Positions 6,910 through 15,030 of a stretch of DNA of 63,575 bases are shown piece after piece; position 1 is the first letter of the stretch, and the number at the start of each line of letters is the position of its first letter. The DNA is taken from positions 1-63,575 of the IMG/VR virus record IMGVR_UViG_3300028399_000001. One strand, given 5' to 3'. A model generated the notes under the pieces. The model did not search any database and was not told the origin of the DNA. It saw only the letters and a program-made list of their open reading frames with translations. The translations under genes were made by a program, and so were the position numbers. The DNA is from a virus.

Positions 6910-7071
6910 ATGGACACATTGAAGCGTGAGTTGCTTGAGTTGTGTGGTTGGGAGTTTGGTGATGTTGCGGATTTTTTGGGGATGTGTGAGTGTGAGCGTT
7001 TGAGCCTTGAGCGGGCGGATTTGCTTGCGTATTTGGGTGGTTGTGAGGAATCGGATTTGGCTGGCGAGTAG
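6910..7071 (+). CDS. Small acidic protein (53 aa)
   Basis: The ORF reads MDTLKRELLELCGWEFGDVA and continues as an acidic, Leu-rich helical protein ending EESDLAGE. It is the only stretch in the GT-rich region that looks like a normal protein. There is no clear ribosome site, so the start is uncertain; a longer open frame from 5833 covers the secretin fragment in the wrong register and is rejected. It is one of few rightward genes outside the late operon. Function unknown. Confidence 0.45.
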   Translation: MDTLKRELLELCGWEFGDVADFLGMCECERLSLERADLLAYLGGCEESDLAGE

Positions 7072-7212
7072 CTTCGTGTCGTCGCATTGGCATGTAAGTG
7101 ATTGTGTGGCTGGGAGTTACGACGCTTTTGGGCATTTGCTGGCGTCCTTCCGCGTTCTTTCACGATACTACGAGCGTGTATTGTGTACATTTGTCATTAA
7201 GGAGGCGATTTT

Positions 7213-7299
7213 GTGTTGTGTGGTGTTTTGTGGCGAGATACGGAAGTTGTTTTGTGGCGTGTGGTTACGTCGATTTTGGCTGGGGTATTTGGGCACTAG
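7213..7299 (+). CDS. Possible 28-residue hydrophobic peptide
   Basis: A near-perfect ribosome site AAGGAGG (7199-7205) precedes a GTG at 7213. The frame reads MLCGVLWRDTEVVLWRVVTS and ends ILAGVFGH, a short membrane-like peptide. It stops five bases before the palindrome at 7304. A competing frame (7077-7309, GTG start, beginning SSHWHVSDCVAGSYDAF after the first residue) also looks protein-like, so which is used is open. Confidence 0.35.
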   Translation: MLCGVLWRDTEVVLWRVVTSILAGVFGH

Positions 7300-7303
7300 C
7301 CGT

Positions 7304-7331
7304 TTTTAGGTGTCACCCATGACACCTAAAA
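7304..7331. promoter_or_regulatory. Perfect 28-bp palindrome, left copy
   Basis: TTTTAGGTGTCA, four bases CCCA, then TGACACCTAAAA form exact 12-bp arms. The same arms with the opposite centre (TGGG) occur at 62581-62618. It lies between convergent reading frames and touches the stop codon of the 7332-8099 gene. The U-tract is on the wrong side for a rho-independent terminator, so an operator or recombination site is more likely. Confidence 0.8.
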
Positions 7332-8099
7332 TCAGGTTATGGGTGCAAGTAAGTTTAGGTGATAAATAGCTTTGGTGGTGAGGATGGCAGGTTTTGTGGG
7401 TGTGTTTGCTTTGATGAGGGTATCTTCGTCTGGCATGAGTCGTTTGTCGAATTCTTGCGGGAATCGGACGTTGAGGATGCGGTATGCTTTTTCGTGGAGG
7501 TAGGCGCTTTTGACGGTTTTGATGGTTGTGATTTTGGGGTGGAGTTTGAGTTCGGCGATTTTGCGGAAGGACATTTTTTGTTGGTCTCGGAGTGTGACGA
7601 CTTGGTGCATAGCGTTTCGGAGTTCGGCATCCCACTTGAGTCCTTTTGCGGTTTTGACGGCGGCGAAGGGGACGGGTTTGACGGATGGGAAGTTGCGGTT
7701 TTTTCCTGCGAGGCCGTCGAGCCATGCTTTGAGCGGATCGGAGGGTTCTCCTCTTGTGATGCTGCACTGGCACCAGCAGAACTGGATGGTGAAGTCGATT
7801 GATTCGAATTGACGTATGTCTTTAGGTGCGTTGATGATAACGCGGGGATGTGTGACGTAGAGCACGTCTTTGGGTTCGAGTCGGTCTACGAGTTTCGAGA
7901 ATATTCTTCTGAGGCGTGCTGGTTTTTTCCAGGCGTTGTCTTGTATTTCGGAGAAGTCGCCTAGCCAGAAGCCTTTGAGCAGTGCGTTCCTTCGGTTGTG
8001 TCGGTGTTGTTCGACGATGGAAGGGAACGCCCTGACGGGGCAGGCGTACGACATTTCGCACGGCATGGCGATGGCTTCGTGCCAGTCGAAGTCATTCAT
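7332..8099 (-). CDS. Unknown protein (255 aa)
   Basis: The protein starts MNDFDWHEAIAMPCEMSYAC. Patches include GFWLGDFSEIQDNAWKKPAR, VTHPRVIINAPKDIRQF and a basic middle (GLAGKNRNFPSVKP). A C-terminal helical part around TLRDQQKMSFRKIAELKLHP could form a helix-turn-helix. No family is recognised. It overlaps the upstream HTH gene by 8 bases (ATGAATGA), so the two are co-translated. Its stop abuts the 7304-7331 palindrome. A DNA-associated role is only a guess. Confidence 0.75.
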   Translation of the reverse strand: MNDFDWHEAIAMPCEMSYACPVRAFPSIVEQHRHNRRNALLKGFWLGDFSEIQDNAWKKPARLRRIFSKLVDRLEPKDVLYVTHPRVIINAPKDIRQFESIDFTIQFCWCQCSITRGEPSDPLKAWLDGLAGKNRNFPSVKPVPFAAVKTAKGLKWDAELRNAMHQVVTLRDQQKMSFRKIAELKLHPKITTIKTVKSAYLHEKAYRILNVRFPQEFDKRLMPDEDTLIKANTPTKPAILTTKAIYHLNLLAPIT

Positions 8100-8295
8100 T
8101 GAGTTCTCTCTTGAACTGTTCGATGTCTGACTTTGCGATGACGACGTACATGCCTTCTCTCTGTGCTTTGAGTCGGACGGTCTTTCCCGACTTGCTTTTG
8201 ATCCCTTTTGAGATCCACCTTCTGAGCGTATCGGTGGATGGGGTCCAGGTGAACAGGTGCCTTGCCTGCGTGATCAAGAGTTTTTCGTCATCCAT
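8092..8295 (-). CDS. DUF1580/excisionase-like DNA-binding protein (67 aa)
   Basis: MDDEKLLITQARHLF then TWTPSTDTLRRWISKGIKS, a helix-turn-helix followed by a beta-wing and a C-terminal DIEQFKRELNE helix. This matches the plan of MerR-like excisionases and of the DUF1580 proteins common in planctomycetes (TPSxxTLxRWIxKGxxG). Start at 8295 follows AAGGAGATACCGC; longer starts have no site. It lies first in a leftward pair, divergent from the late operon, which suits a regulator of the 8296-8423 promoter region. Confidence 0.7.
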   Translation of the reverse strand: MDDEKLLITQARHLFTWTPSTDTLRRWISKGIKSKSGKTVRLKAQREGMYVVIAKSDIEQFKRELNE

Positions 8296-8329
8296 GCGGT
8301 ATCTCCTTGTAGTTGACGGCATTTGCACA

Positions 8330-8359
8330 ATCTTACCACACATTGCACGCGCTTGTCTA
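8330..8359 (-). promoter_or_regulatory. Probable leftward promoter in the divergent control region
   Basis: On the minus strand TAGACA (8359-8354), an 18-bp spacer and TAAGAT (8335-8330) resemble a sigma70 promoter about 35 bases before the start codon of the DUF1580-like gene. The late rightward promoter should lie in the same 130-bp region but I do not see a clear consensus for it. Confidence 0.45.
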
Positions 8360-8423
8360 TGCATGAAATCACTTGCATATAGCACAATGCTGGCAGGAAC
8401 CATCTTTTCGAAGGAGACGCATT

Positions 8424-9497
8424 ATGCCCGCAACTGAACAACAGACGGGGCTGGATCAACTGTTTTCTGACTTGGTGAAAGACGAGCCTGCGCAGGGCGA
8501 TGAGTCGGTGAAACCGGAGGATTCTCCCCAGGATCAGGGTCAGCAGGAGGGTCAGGTATCGCAGGAGCAGGTGGACGAGGCGCTTGCGGCTGCAAAGGAT
8601 CTCGGGATCGACACGTCGGCGTTTCAGAGTTCGGCGGAGCTGGTCAAGGCGATGCACGAGCGGCTGAACTCATTGCAGCAGGAGCGCGAGCAGCTTTCTA
8701 GGTATGCCGAGATTGGCAAGCAATTTGCCCCTCACCAGGACAAGCTGCAAGAGCTTCTGGCGAAGCAGGAGCCTGAGAAGGCGAAAGAGGACACGGGCGA
8801 GTGGGACGAGGAGAAGTACTGGGAAGGGGTCTGGAAGGCGCCGAAGTGGGACAGCTCGTGGGATCAGTTGATCCGGGCGGGAATCCTGCAAGAGGGCGAG
8901 GGCGGGCTGGTCAAGGCGGTCGATCCGCGTTTCGAGCCCGAGGCGTCCCAGGTCAACAAGTACCTCATGTCCTTGAGGCAGTTCGAGCAGCAGCGGCTGG
9001 CGTCCAACCCGTACAAGGATACGTGGGAGAAGCTGAGCCCTGTGATCGAACGCACGGTGGAGCAGAAGCTGAACCAGCTTCGCGCGGAGATCGAGAGCCA
9101 GCTTGCGGTCGAGAAGACGTTCGACCGGTACAGGAACGAGCTGGTCGATCATCTGTGGCAGCGCGACCCGGTGACTGGCGAGTACAAGGAATCTGAGTAC
9201 GGGCAGCGGTTCTTCGCGTACATCGACAAGCTGGAGAAGATGGGGATCAATGCGCCGGAGGACGCGATGATCCAGCTTGCGTTGGACGCGGTGGGGCGCC
9301 CGGACAAGCCGGCGGAAGCGACGCCGGAGGAGAAGAGCGAGCAGAAAAAGCAGTCGTTCTTGGACGGGGCGAAGAAGCGGTCGGGGCACACGCCGCAGGT
9401 GAGTGAACCCGCGATCGCAGGAAAGGAGCCATCAAGCGAAGCGGAATTGGCGCACTTCATCGAAACGGACCTCACGGAACGGCTTGGATTGAAATGA
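8424..9497 (+). CDS. Probable capsid scaffolding protein (357 aa)
   Basis: The protein starts MPATEQQTGLDQLFSDLVKD. It is strongly acidic and Gln/Glu-rich with long helical heptad-like stretches (about 60-130 and 190-250), with no recognisable enzyme domain. A soluble, coiled-coil acidic protein directly before the major capsid gene is the usual place and make-up of a phage scaffold. Start at 8424 follows AAGGAGACGCATT. It is the first gene of the rightward late operon. The role is inferred from position and composition. Confidence 0.7.
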   Translation: MPATEQQTGLDQLFSDLVKDEPAQGDESVKPEDSPQDQGQQEGQVSQEQVDEALAAAKDLGIDTSAFQSSAELVKAMHERLNSLQQEREQLSRYAEIGKQFAPHQDKLQELLAKQEPEKAKEDTGEWDEEKYWEGVWKAPKWDSSWDQLIRAGILQEGEGGLVKAVDPRFEPEASQVNKYLMSLRQFEQQRLASNPYKDTWEKLSPVIERTVEQKLNQLRAEIESQLAVEKTFDRYRNELVDHLWQRDPVTGEYKESEYGQRFFAYIDKLEKMGINAPEDAMIQLALDAVGRPDKPAEATPEEKSEQKKQSFLDGAKKRSGHTPQVSEPAIAGKEPSSEAELAHFIETDLTERLGLK

Positions 9498-9552
9498 CCA
9501 CGTTATGAAATGCGCGGGCAAACAATGACCGGCGTGAAGTAGGAATCTAGCA

Positions 9553-10695
9553 ATGGCTGACATCCCTCTCCATATCACAGACCTGGCGAAAGAGCTTCAG
9601 GTCACGACGATCCCGAAGTGGTTGAAGAAGGTCGAAGACCAGACCCTGCGTGGAAGCTATTTCTTCAATCGGCTTCTTCAGGGTGGTCGCGTTTTGAAGG
9701 GCGAATCCGGACCGGAGTTGATCTGGCCGCTCAAGGTCAGGAACCCCGAGGTTCGTCCGCTCCAGAACCACATGAATCTCGAATACGCGCCTACCGAGAA
9801 GCACATCCAGATGCGGCTTCCGTGGCGCGGATACGAGGCGACCGAATCCATGTCCATGTTGGACCAGGAGATCAACAAGGGGCCGCAGGCCATCGTGAAG
9901 CTGATCAACAGCAAGGCGAACGACCTGCGCAACGCCATGCAGCAGAACCTGCAAGGCGAATGCTACAAGTCCGGATCGACGGCCAACAGGACCGACCGGT
10001 TCCACGGGCTCGAAACGGGGCTCGCCGAGGGCACGGTCACATCGGCGGACCGCATTGCCGCACCGAACGGATCGTATGCTCAGCAGAGCACGGTCTTGCA
10101 GGCGAACGGCGGGTTCTGGTCGAACGACATGGGCACGCCCAACAACGTCTCGATCAGCACCGACTGGCCGGACGGCAGCGGCGATACCGACTACGACTGC
10201 AATTCGCCCATCCTGATCAACACGTCATCGACGAACTGGGGCACCGGTTCGACGGACCACCGCGTGAACCTGTTCCGCGCCATCTCCCAGGCGCAGATCT
10301 GGCTGAAGCTGCTTGGCAGCCAGAACGCGCCAAAGGGGTTGTGCGTGATCGACGGGTGGAGCTTCCAGGGTTTGCGAGAGAATCAGGAAGCGAAGATGCG
10401 TTTGCAGCAGCCCGCCAGGAGCAGCACGGACATCGGGCTGGTTGGTTCGGACGGTGCCGTCTACCTGGACGGGCTGGAGATCCAACCTGACTTCTGGTGC
10501 CCGCACTCGACGGGATACATCTTCTCGATGGACCGCGTTTCGCTGCACTCACTGTTCTCGGAGGGCGTCTTCCGGAGCAAGGGGCCGGTCGAGTTGGCGA
10601 CGATGGCGTTCAGCACGATCTGGGCGCTGTTCGTATACGGGAACATCCGTTTCCGTGGGATGAAAGGATTCGCGAAGCTCTATCCGTACGCATAA
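9553..10695 (+). CDS. Major capsid protein
   Basis: This 380-residue protein starts MADIPLHITDLAKELQVTTI. It has an N-terminal helical arm, a beta-rich core with GGRVLKGESGPELIWPLKVR, a long spine-helix candidate (DQEINKGPQAIVKLINSKAN) and a C-terminal RFRGMKGFAKLYPYA. Length, position after the scaffold and before decoration and terminase genes, and overall texture fit an HK97-fold capsid. Start at 9553 follows AGGAATCTAGCA. Assigned by context plus texture, not by a diagnostic motif. Confidence 0.8.
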   Translation: MADIPLHITDLAKELQVTTIPKWLKKVEDQTLRGSYFFNRLLQGGRVLKGESGPELIWPLKVRNPEVRPLQNHMNLEYAPTEKHIQMRLPWRGYEATESMSMLDQEINKGPQAIVKLINSKANDLRNAMQQNLQGECYKSGSTANRTDRFHGLETGLAEGTVTSADRIAAPNGSYAQQSTVLQANGGFWSNDMGTPNNVSISTDWPDGSGDTDYDCNSPILINTSSTNWGTGSTDHRVNLFRAISQAQIWLKLLGSQNAPKGLCVIDGWSFQGLRENQEAKMRLQQPARSSTDIGLVGSDGAVYLDGLEIQPDFWCPHSTGYIFSMDRVSLHSLFSEGVFRSKGPVELATMAFSTIWALFVYGNIRFRGMKGFAKLYPYA

Positions 10696-10738
10696 GGGTG
10701 GGCTCATCTGAAAACAATCCCTGAAGGAGAGAAAAACG

Positions 10739-11305
10739 ATGGACGCGATTATGACAATGTTGCGGCAGGGGACGACCTACTTCCAGGGAGATGTCCCGAG
10801 CAGCAGCTACTGGGCAAACAGCACGTTCCTCGAGGGAACGGTGACCAAAGCGGCCGTCTTCGACGAGAAAACGGCTGCGGGTGTGCAGGGTCGCACCCGA
10901 AACTGGCAGCGGATCGTCATGGCGGTCAGAAACTCGGGCGCCACGACCTTGCAAGCCGGCGATGTCGTCAAGTGGACCACGCGGCACGCCCGCGTCACGA
11001 AGAACGACACCGACGACGGCGAGGTTGCTGGCATCGTCATCGACAACCTCAACTCGAACGGGTGCGTCCAGAACGACATCTGCCTGATCGTGCGTGAAGG
11101 ACCATGCTACGCCAACAAGAGCACGTCCGAATCGTTCAGCGCCGGCGATGTCGTGAAGGGCGACAACGGTGGCAAGGTGACGGCGATCGGCGCGCCTGCC
11201 GACGCGACCGCAGCGAGGAACCAGGCGATCAACAACGCCGGCAAGGTTCTTGCGGACGCCGCGGCGAGTGCAAGCCAGGTGCTCATCAACGTACGTGAGC
11301 GGTAA
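10739..11305 (+). CDS. Head decoration or fibre-base protein (188 aa)
   Basis: The protein starts MDAIMTMLRQGTTYFQGDVP and is beta-rich, with two similar segments, TLQAGDVVKWTTRHARVTKN and SFSAGDVVKGDNGGKVTAIG. The AGDVV...V segments resemble the small beta-barrels of DUF2190-type capsid-associated proteins. It sits directly after the capsid gene with a strong site (GAAGGAGAGAAAAACG). A role as head decoration protein is inferred from position. Confidence 0.6.
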   Translation: MDAIMTMLRQGTTYFQGDVPSSSYWANSTFLEGTVTKAAVFDEKTAAGVQGRTRNWQRIVMAVRNSGATTLQAGDVVKWTTRHARVTKNDTDDGEVAGIVIDNLNSNGCVQNDICLIVREGPCYANKSTSESFSAGDVVKGDNGGKVTAIGAPADATAARNQAINNAGKVLADAAASASQVLINVRER

Positions 11306-11307
11306 AT

Positions 11308-11712
11308 GTGGCGGTTACGGAACGATCACTCAAGGCGTGGTTCGGAGACCACTGGCTGCGCGGCATGCCTCCTCCCGTGCGCGAGTCGGTCGAAGGGTCG
11401 CTTGAGGCGATTCGTACCGCCGCATATGAGATATTGAGGAACACCCCAGCCGGTCCTGAGCAGAGCCGTGCGATCACACGGCTTCGGGACCAGTTGGACC
11501 TTGCGATGCTTGCCGCGTGGGAGCAGTATCTTCCAGCATGGCAGGACGCATGGTTTGGTGACCACTGGCTGCGCGGCTTCAAACCGGAAGATAAGTCGCG
11601 TGCAGAAGTCATCCTCCGTGCCGTGCAGAGGGGCGCCGAGTCGCTTGACGGCGACCGGCGCTCGCTGCGCGGTGCCTGGCTGGCTGCAATGCGTGCGTTG
11701 AGGTGTATCTAA
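11308..11712 (+). CDS. Small helical protein, possible Acb2/Tad1-like hairpin domain
   Basis: GTG start two bases after the previous stop; 134 residues. The motif WFGDHWLRG occurs twice (about 11-19 and 82-90). Between them runs a helical hairpin, EAIRTAAYEILRNTPAGPEQ followed by SRAITRLRDQLDLAMLAAW. The P-x-GPEQSRAI..L....A..A pattern recalls the Acb2/Tad1-type hairpin found in phage cyclic-nucleotide sponges, which can occur in head-gene clusters. The resemblance is short and judged by eye; a virion structural role is equally possible. Confidence 0.45.
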   Translation: MAVTERSLKAWFGDHWLRGMPPPVRESVEGSLEAIRTAAYEILRNTPAGPEQSRAITRLRDQLDLAMLAAWEQYLPAWQDAWFGDHWLRGFKPEDKSRAEVILRAVQRGAESLDGDRRSLRGAWLAAMRALRCI

Positions 11713-12230
11713 TGGTCGATGTCGTCAAGTACGTCAAGCATCCAATCGACGAAACCAAGCTGATCGATTTGCTGAAGAGCCCAGCCGTTGACAGCGTGAC
11801 GGTCTACGTGATCAAGGACGTTCCAGAAGAGGATGAGCCTCCGAAAGCGCCGCCTATCATAGCCCGCAACGTGTCGGGGCATCCCGTGTACTTCCCGCTC
11901 GATGTCGATGTGGACGTGGATGCGATGCGAGAATTCTTCCGCGACGGCGCATTCGGTCGCATCGCCGTGCTCGAGCCTGCGAACGGTTACCTTGCAAAGG
12001 TTGCAGCAATCCTGACAGGCGGGGTCGTCTACGCCGTTACGGACGGGGAACTTGACGAACGCAACATGGAGGAGTTCGACATTCGGCATGTGAATGGCGA
12101 CGCGATGCATGTTGGCGAGATCATGGAACCGCAGGAGTTGGATGCCGTCGTGATCGGACCGAGCGAACGCCAGGACGCGCTGGAGGAGGTATGGCGGAAA
12201 CACACGCAGAAGATACTCAAGATGCAATGA
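11712..12230 (+). CDS. Unknown late protein (172 aa)
   Basis: The ATG at 11712 overlaps the previous stop (TAATG). The protein starts MVDVVKYVKHPIDETKLIDL and has a predicted alpha/beta texture: VDSVTVYVIKDVPEEDEPPK, a linker, a helical middle with EFFRDGAFGRIAVLEPANG and an acidic C-terminus. Not recognised. Place between head decoration and terminase suggests a head-completion or terminase-associated job, but nothing in the sequence proves it. Confidence 0.7.
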   Translation: MVDVVKYVKHPIDETKLIDLLKSPAVDSVTVYVIKDVPEEDEPPKAPPIIARNVSGHPVYFPLDVDVDVDAMREFFRDGAFGRIAVLEPANGYLAKVAAILTGGVVYAVTDGELDERNMEEFDIRHVNGDAMHVGEIMEPQELDAVVIGPSERQDALEEVWRKHTQKILKMQ

Positions 12231-12766
12231 CGACGTGCTGCCCGTCGTGCGGCGAGCCGATGCGATACGACGAAGCCGTTGAGGGGCCGATCGGTTATCG
12301 GTGCAAGCTGTGCGATGAACGCGCGACCGAGAGCGACCGGAGAGACAAGGTTATGCGGTACATCCGCGACCTTGTTTCGGCGCAGGTCGATTCGTCGTTG
12401 TACGCACGCGAGACGGTGCCGAGCCTGTCGGACGTTTTGATTTCGGCATACGACGAGTTCGGCGGTCCGACGCAGCTTGGCGTGCAGTGGGCGAGGGTGA
12501 TCAAGACCATGATCGACGAGTGCCTTACGACCGGCGCGAGGGCGGATAAGGCGCACAAGGCGATACTCGACTTCGCCAAGATGGCACACCTGCACGAGGA
12601 GATCGAACATCCGGGCAACTACGAAGACATGACGCCGGAGGAGCTGGAGGAGCAGCGTAAGACCGCGTTATTGCACATGTTCGCCGACATGCTCAAGCGC
12701 GATACATCCGACAAACTGCTTGAAGCAGCGAGAGTACTTGCCGATGCTGAATGTCAACCCGGCTAA
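12191..12766 (+). CDS. Probable terminase small subunit with N-terminal zinc ribbon
   Basis: This 191-residue protein has CCPSCGEPMRYDEA...CKLC near its start, a four-Cys zinc ribbon. A helical body follows (RRDKVMRYIRDLVSAQVDSS, DKAHKAILDFAKMAHLHEEI) with an acidic ELEEQRK stretch. It lies immediately before and overlaps terL, the usual place of the small terminase. Start 12191 follows GGAGGAGGT; 12227 (MTTCCPSC, ATGA overlap with the previous stop) is an alternative. Function is inferred from position and the DNA-binding look of the N-terminus. Confidence 0.55.
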   Translation: MAETHAEDTQDAMTTCCPSCGEPMRYDEAVEGPIGYRCKLCDERATESDRRDKVMRYIRDLVSAQVDSSLYARETVPSLSDVLISAYDEFGGPTQLGVQWARVIKTMIDECLTTGARADKAHKAILDFAKMAHLHEEIEHPGNYEDMTPEELEEQRKTALLHMFADMLKRDTSDKLLEAARVLADAECQPG

Positions 12767-14525
12767 CGCGAAGGTCATCTACGACAAGACGACCCGGATG
12801 CTGTCGGTGGCGCAGCGCGAGTTCCTGCGCGTGTATCGTCCGTTCGGCGAGCAGGAGAAGGTGCATCGGTGCAAGGCGCGTGAAATACTGATCTACGGCG
12901 GAAAGCGTGCCGGCAAGAGCGTCTGCGCAACGGCAGAGTTCACCAGCCGGGTTTTGGGTCTGCCGATCGTGTTGCCGGACGGAAGCAAGATCGAGCCGAA
13001 GTTCCCTGTCTCATCTGTCGAGAACCCCTTGACGTATTGGATCATCGGGCTCGACATGCGCCACATCGGCAAGACGATCTACCGCCTGCTGTTCGCACGC
13101 GGCATGCGCAACAGCATCCGCGTCATCAGGGACAAGGAGACAGGGAAGTGGCGCATCTTCAATGTGAACAACCCGTCCGATGTAGAACGGTTCGATGAAA
13201 GCAGGCTCGCAGGTCCAGCGATCCCGCCGCGGTACATCGAGAAGGACAGCTTTGTGTGGGAGAGCGTCAAGGCTCGCGAGTTCAGATCATTGCGGCTGGT
13301 CAACGGTGCGATGATCTACGCATTCCCGTCCACTGGGGACCACCCTGGGATGGGCGACGCCGTGGACGGCATATGGATCAACGAGGACATCGCCAAGCCG
13401 GACCACCTCGCAGAATGGCAGGATCGCCTCATCGACCGCAACGGATGGCTGATCTGGGACGCCTACCCTCAGATGCACAACCACGCGATCGTGGAGATGC
13501 ACGACCGCGCAGAATCGCAGAAGGACGACCCGGACCCTGACATCGTTTCGTTCCAGCTCATCAGCACGGACAACCCGTTCGCGAGCAAAGAGGGGCGCGA
13601 ACGCGGGATCCGGCGCATGGGCGATGAGGAGGCGGTTGCACGCCGAAGCCGCGGCGACATGCTGCGCGGCAATTACCTCATGTACAGTTTCGTGCCGTCG
13701 ATGCACCTGCTGCGCAAGGGCGCGCAGTATGACGACGAGGACATCAAGAACAGGGTCAGGTACACGCTCGAATCGGTCTACACACAGAACGGTCGCATGC
13801 CAGAAGGCTGGGCGCGATACCTCGTGATCGACCCTAGTCACACGCGCACGGCGGTTTTGTCGGGCGTCATCCCGCCGCTCGAATATAACGGCGTGTCCAT
13901 CGGCAAGCGGTTGATCATCGAATGGGATTTCGTTGCGAAGCGGTTCACGCCGGATATGCTCGCGGAGGCGCTGCTGCCGCTCGTCAGGGGGTTTGAATAC
14001 ACGTCGTTCATCATCGACAAAAACCAGGGCAGGCAGCATACGGTCGGTTCTGACGGTCGTGCGGTGGTGCAGGTGTACGCGGACGCATTCAGCCGGTTTG
14101 GGATCATAAGCCGCCGGACCCGCAGCGGGTTCGAATACGGCACGAACGACACGGCATATCGGCGCAACGTGGTTCGTGAGATGCTTTCGGCGGTAGACGG
14201 CGGTGTCCCGATGCTCCTGTTTTGCGACCAGGCGACATATGAGACGCAACGCGAGTTCAACCGGTACGTGAAGAAGATCCTCAAGGTGAACGGTGTGGAC
14301 GAGGTTATTGACGAGCCATCGAACCCACGAACATGCGACTGCATGCAGGCGTTGGAATACCTTTGCGCACACGTGAAGCCGGAGATCGAGACGGGCGATG
14401 TGTACCGCCATGATTCGGCGCATGAAGCGACGCTTCCGCCTTGGGTGCAGAAGTTTTTGGACGAAACGGACCCGAACAAGCACAAGCGCGGCTCGATCCA
14501 TTTGGGTCCTGGTTTAGCAACGTAA
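12744..14525 (+). CDS. terL: Terminase large subunit
   Basis: 593 residues. Walker A is GGKRAGKS (52-59) and Walker B reads DGIWINEDI near 206-214, giving the packaging ATPase. The C-terminal half has the RNase H-like nuclease features: RYLVIDPSHTRTAVL with its Asp, FIIDKNQG, and a late Asp in RTCDCMQALEYL. It cuts and pumps concatemeric DNA into the procapsid with the small subunit and portal. The gene overlaps its upstream neighbour by 23 bases. ATG 12744 is preferred over a TTG at 12720, though no strong ribosome site precedes either. Confidence 0.92.
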   Translation: MLNVNPANAKVIYDKTTRMLSVAQREFLRVYRPFGEQEKVHRCKAREILIYGGKRAGKSVCATAEFTSRVLGLPIVLPDGSKIEPKFPVSSVENPLTYWIIGLDMRHIGKTIYRLLFARGMRNSIRVIRDKETGKWRIFNVNNPSDVERFDESRLAGPAIPPRYIEKDSFVWESVKAREFRSLRLVNGAMIYAFPSTGDHPGMGDAVDGIWINEDIAKPDHLAEWQDRLIDRNGWLIWDAYPQMHNHAIVEMHDRAESQKDDPDPDIVSFQLISTDNPFASKEGRERGIRRMGDEEAVARRSRGDMLRGNYLMYSFVPSMHLLRKGAQYDDEDIKNRVRYTLESVYTQNGRMPEGWARYLVIDPSHTRTAVLSGVIPPLEYNGVSIGKRLIIEWDFVAKRFTPDMLAEALLPLVRGFEYTSFIIDKNQGRQHTVGSDGRAVVQVYADAFSRFGIISRRTRSGFEYGTNDTAYRRNVVREMLSAVDGGVPMLLFCDQATYETQREFNRYVKKILKVNGVDEVIDEPSNPRTCDCMQALEYLCAHVKPEIETGDVYRHDSAHEATLPPWVQKFLDETDPNKHKRGSIHLGPGLAT

Positions 14526-14556
14526 CCCCTCAACTGAACATCAGTAGGAGACAGAC

Positions 14557-15027
14557 ATGGCAGAGACCAAAGAATTGTCAGACATTTGTCAGCAAGTGCT
14601 TGCCCGCATTGACAACGAGCGCAAGAACCCGCTGCCCACGCCCCCGAAGGGCACGATCGTCGGCTGGATCGACCGCCCGCAGCGGTACAAGCAGCGCGGC
14701 GGCTTGGTGGGCATCGTCACATCGCGCATCGCGCCTGGGCGCGTCAACGTCGAGATTTTCGGCGAGGGGCAGAAGATGGTCCGCAGCGGCGCCGTGTATA
14801 TCGGGCACCCGGAGTTGATCAACCGTGCGAACACGGTGATGAGCAGCGGCGGGTGCTGGTACTACCTCGAGGTCGAGGACAACCCGAAGTTCAAGCCGCC
14901 GAAGAGCGATTACGAATGGCACCTGCAAATGCTTGACAAGCAGGAGGAGCGTGCGCTCGAGGACGAGAAGCTGCGTCAGCAGCAGGAGGAAGAGCGTAAG
15001 CTGCTCGAATCGCAGCAAAGGGTGTAA
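14557..15027 (+). CDS. Unknown late protein with coiled-coil tail (156 aa)
   Basis: The protein starts MAETKELSDICQQVLARIDN. A compact beta domain follows, with GTIVGWIDRPQRYKQRGGLV then GIVTSRIAPGRVNVEIF. The C-terminal 40 residues are a highly charged Gln/Glu-rich helix (EDEKLRQQQEEERKLLESQQ). Ribosome site GTAGGAGACAGAC precedes it. Sitting between terL and portal, it may be a head assembly factor; no family is recognised. Confidence 0.75.
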   Translation: MAETKELSDICQQVLARIDNERKNPLPTPPKGTIVGWIDRPQRYKQRGGLVGIVTSRIAPGRVNVEIFGEGQKMVRSGAVYIGHPELINRANTVMSSGGCWYYLEVEDNPKFKPPKSDYEWHLQMLDKQEERALEDEKLRQQQEEERKLLESQQRV

Positions 15028-15030
15028 CCT

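Noticed and set aside
7077-7309. 77-residue rightward frame in the GT-rich region
   Set aside because: It competes with the 28-residue frame that follows an AAGGAGG site; neither is proved and only the site-led frame was listed.
7304-7331. Palindromes at 7304 and 62581 as rho-independent terminators
   Set aside because: The T tract precedes and the A tract follows the stem on both strands, the reverse of a terminator.
13287-14501. Long open frame opposite the terminase gene (404 residues)
   Set aside because: Antisense shadow caused by GC-rich codons; no ribosome site and the Arg/His-rich product is unlike a protein. The same applies to the long antisense frames opposite the portal, the tail genes and the 1413-residue gene.
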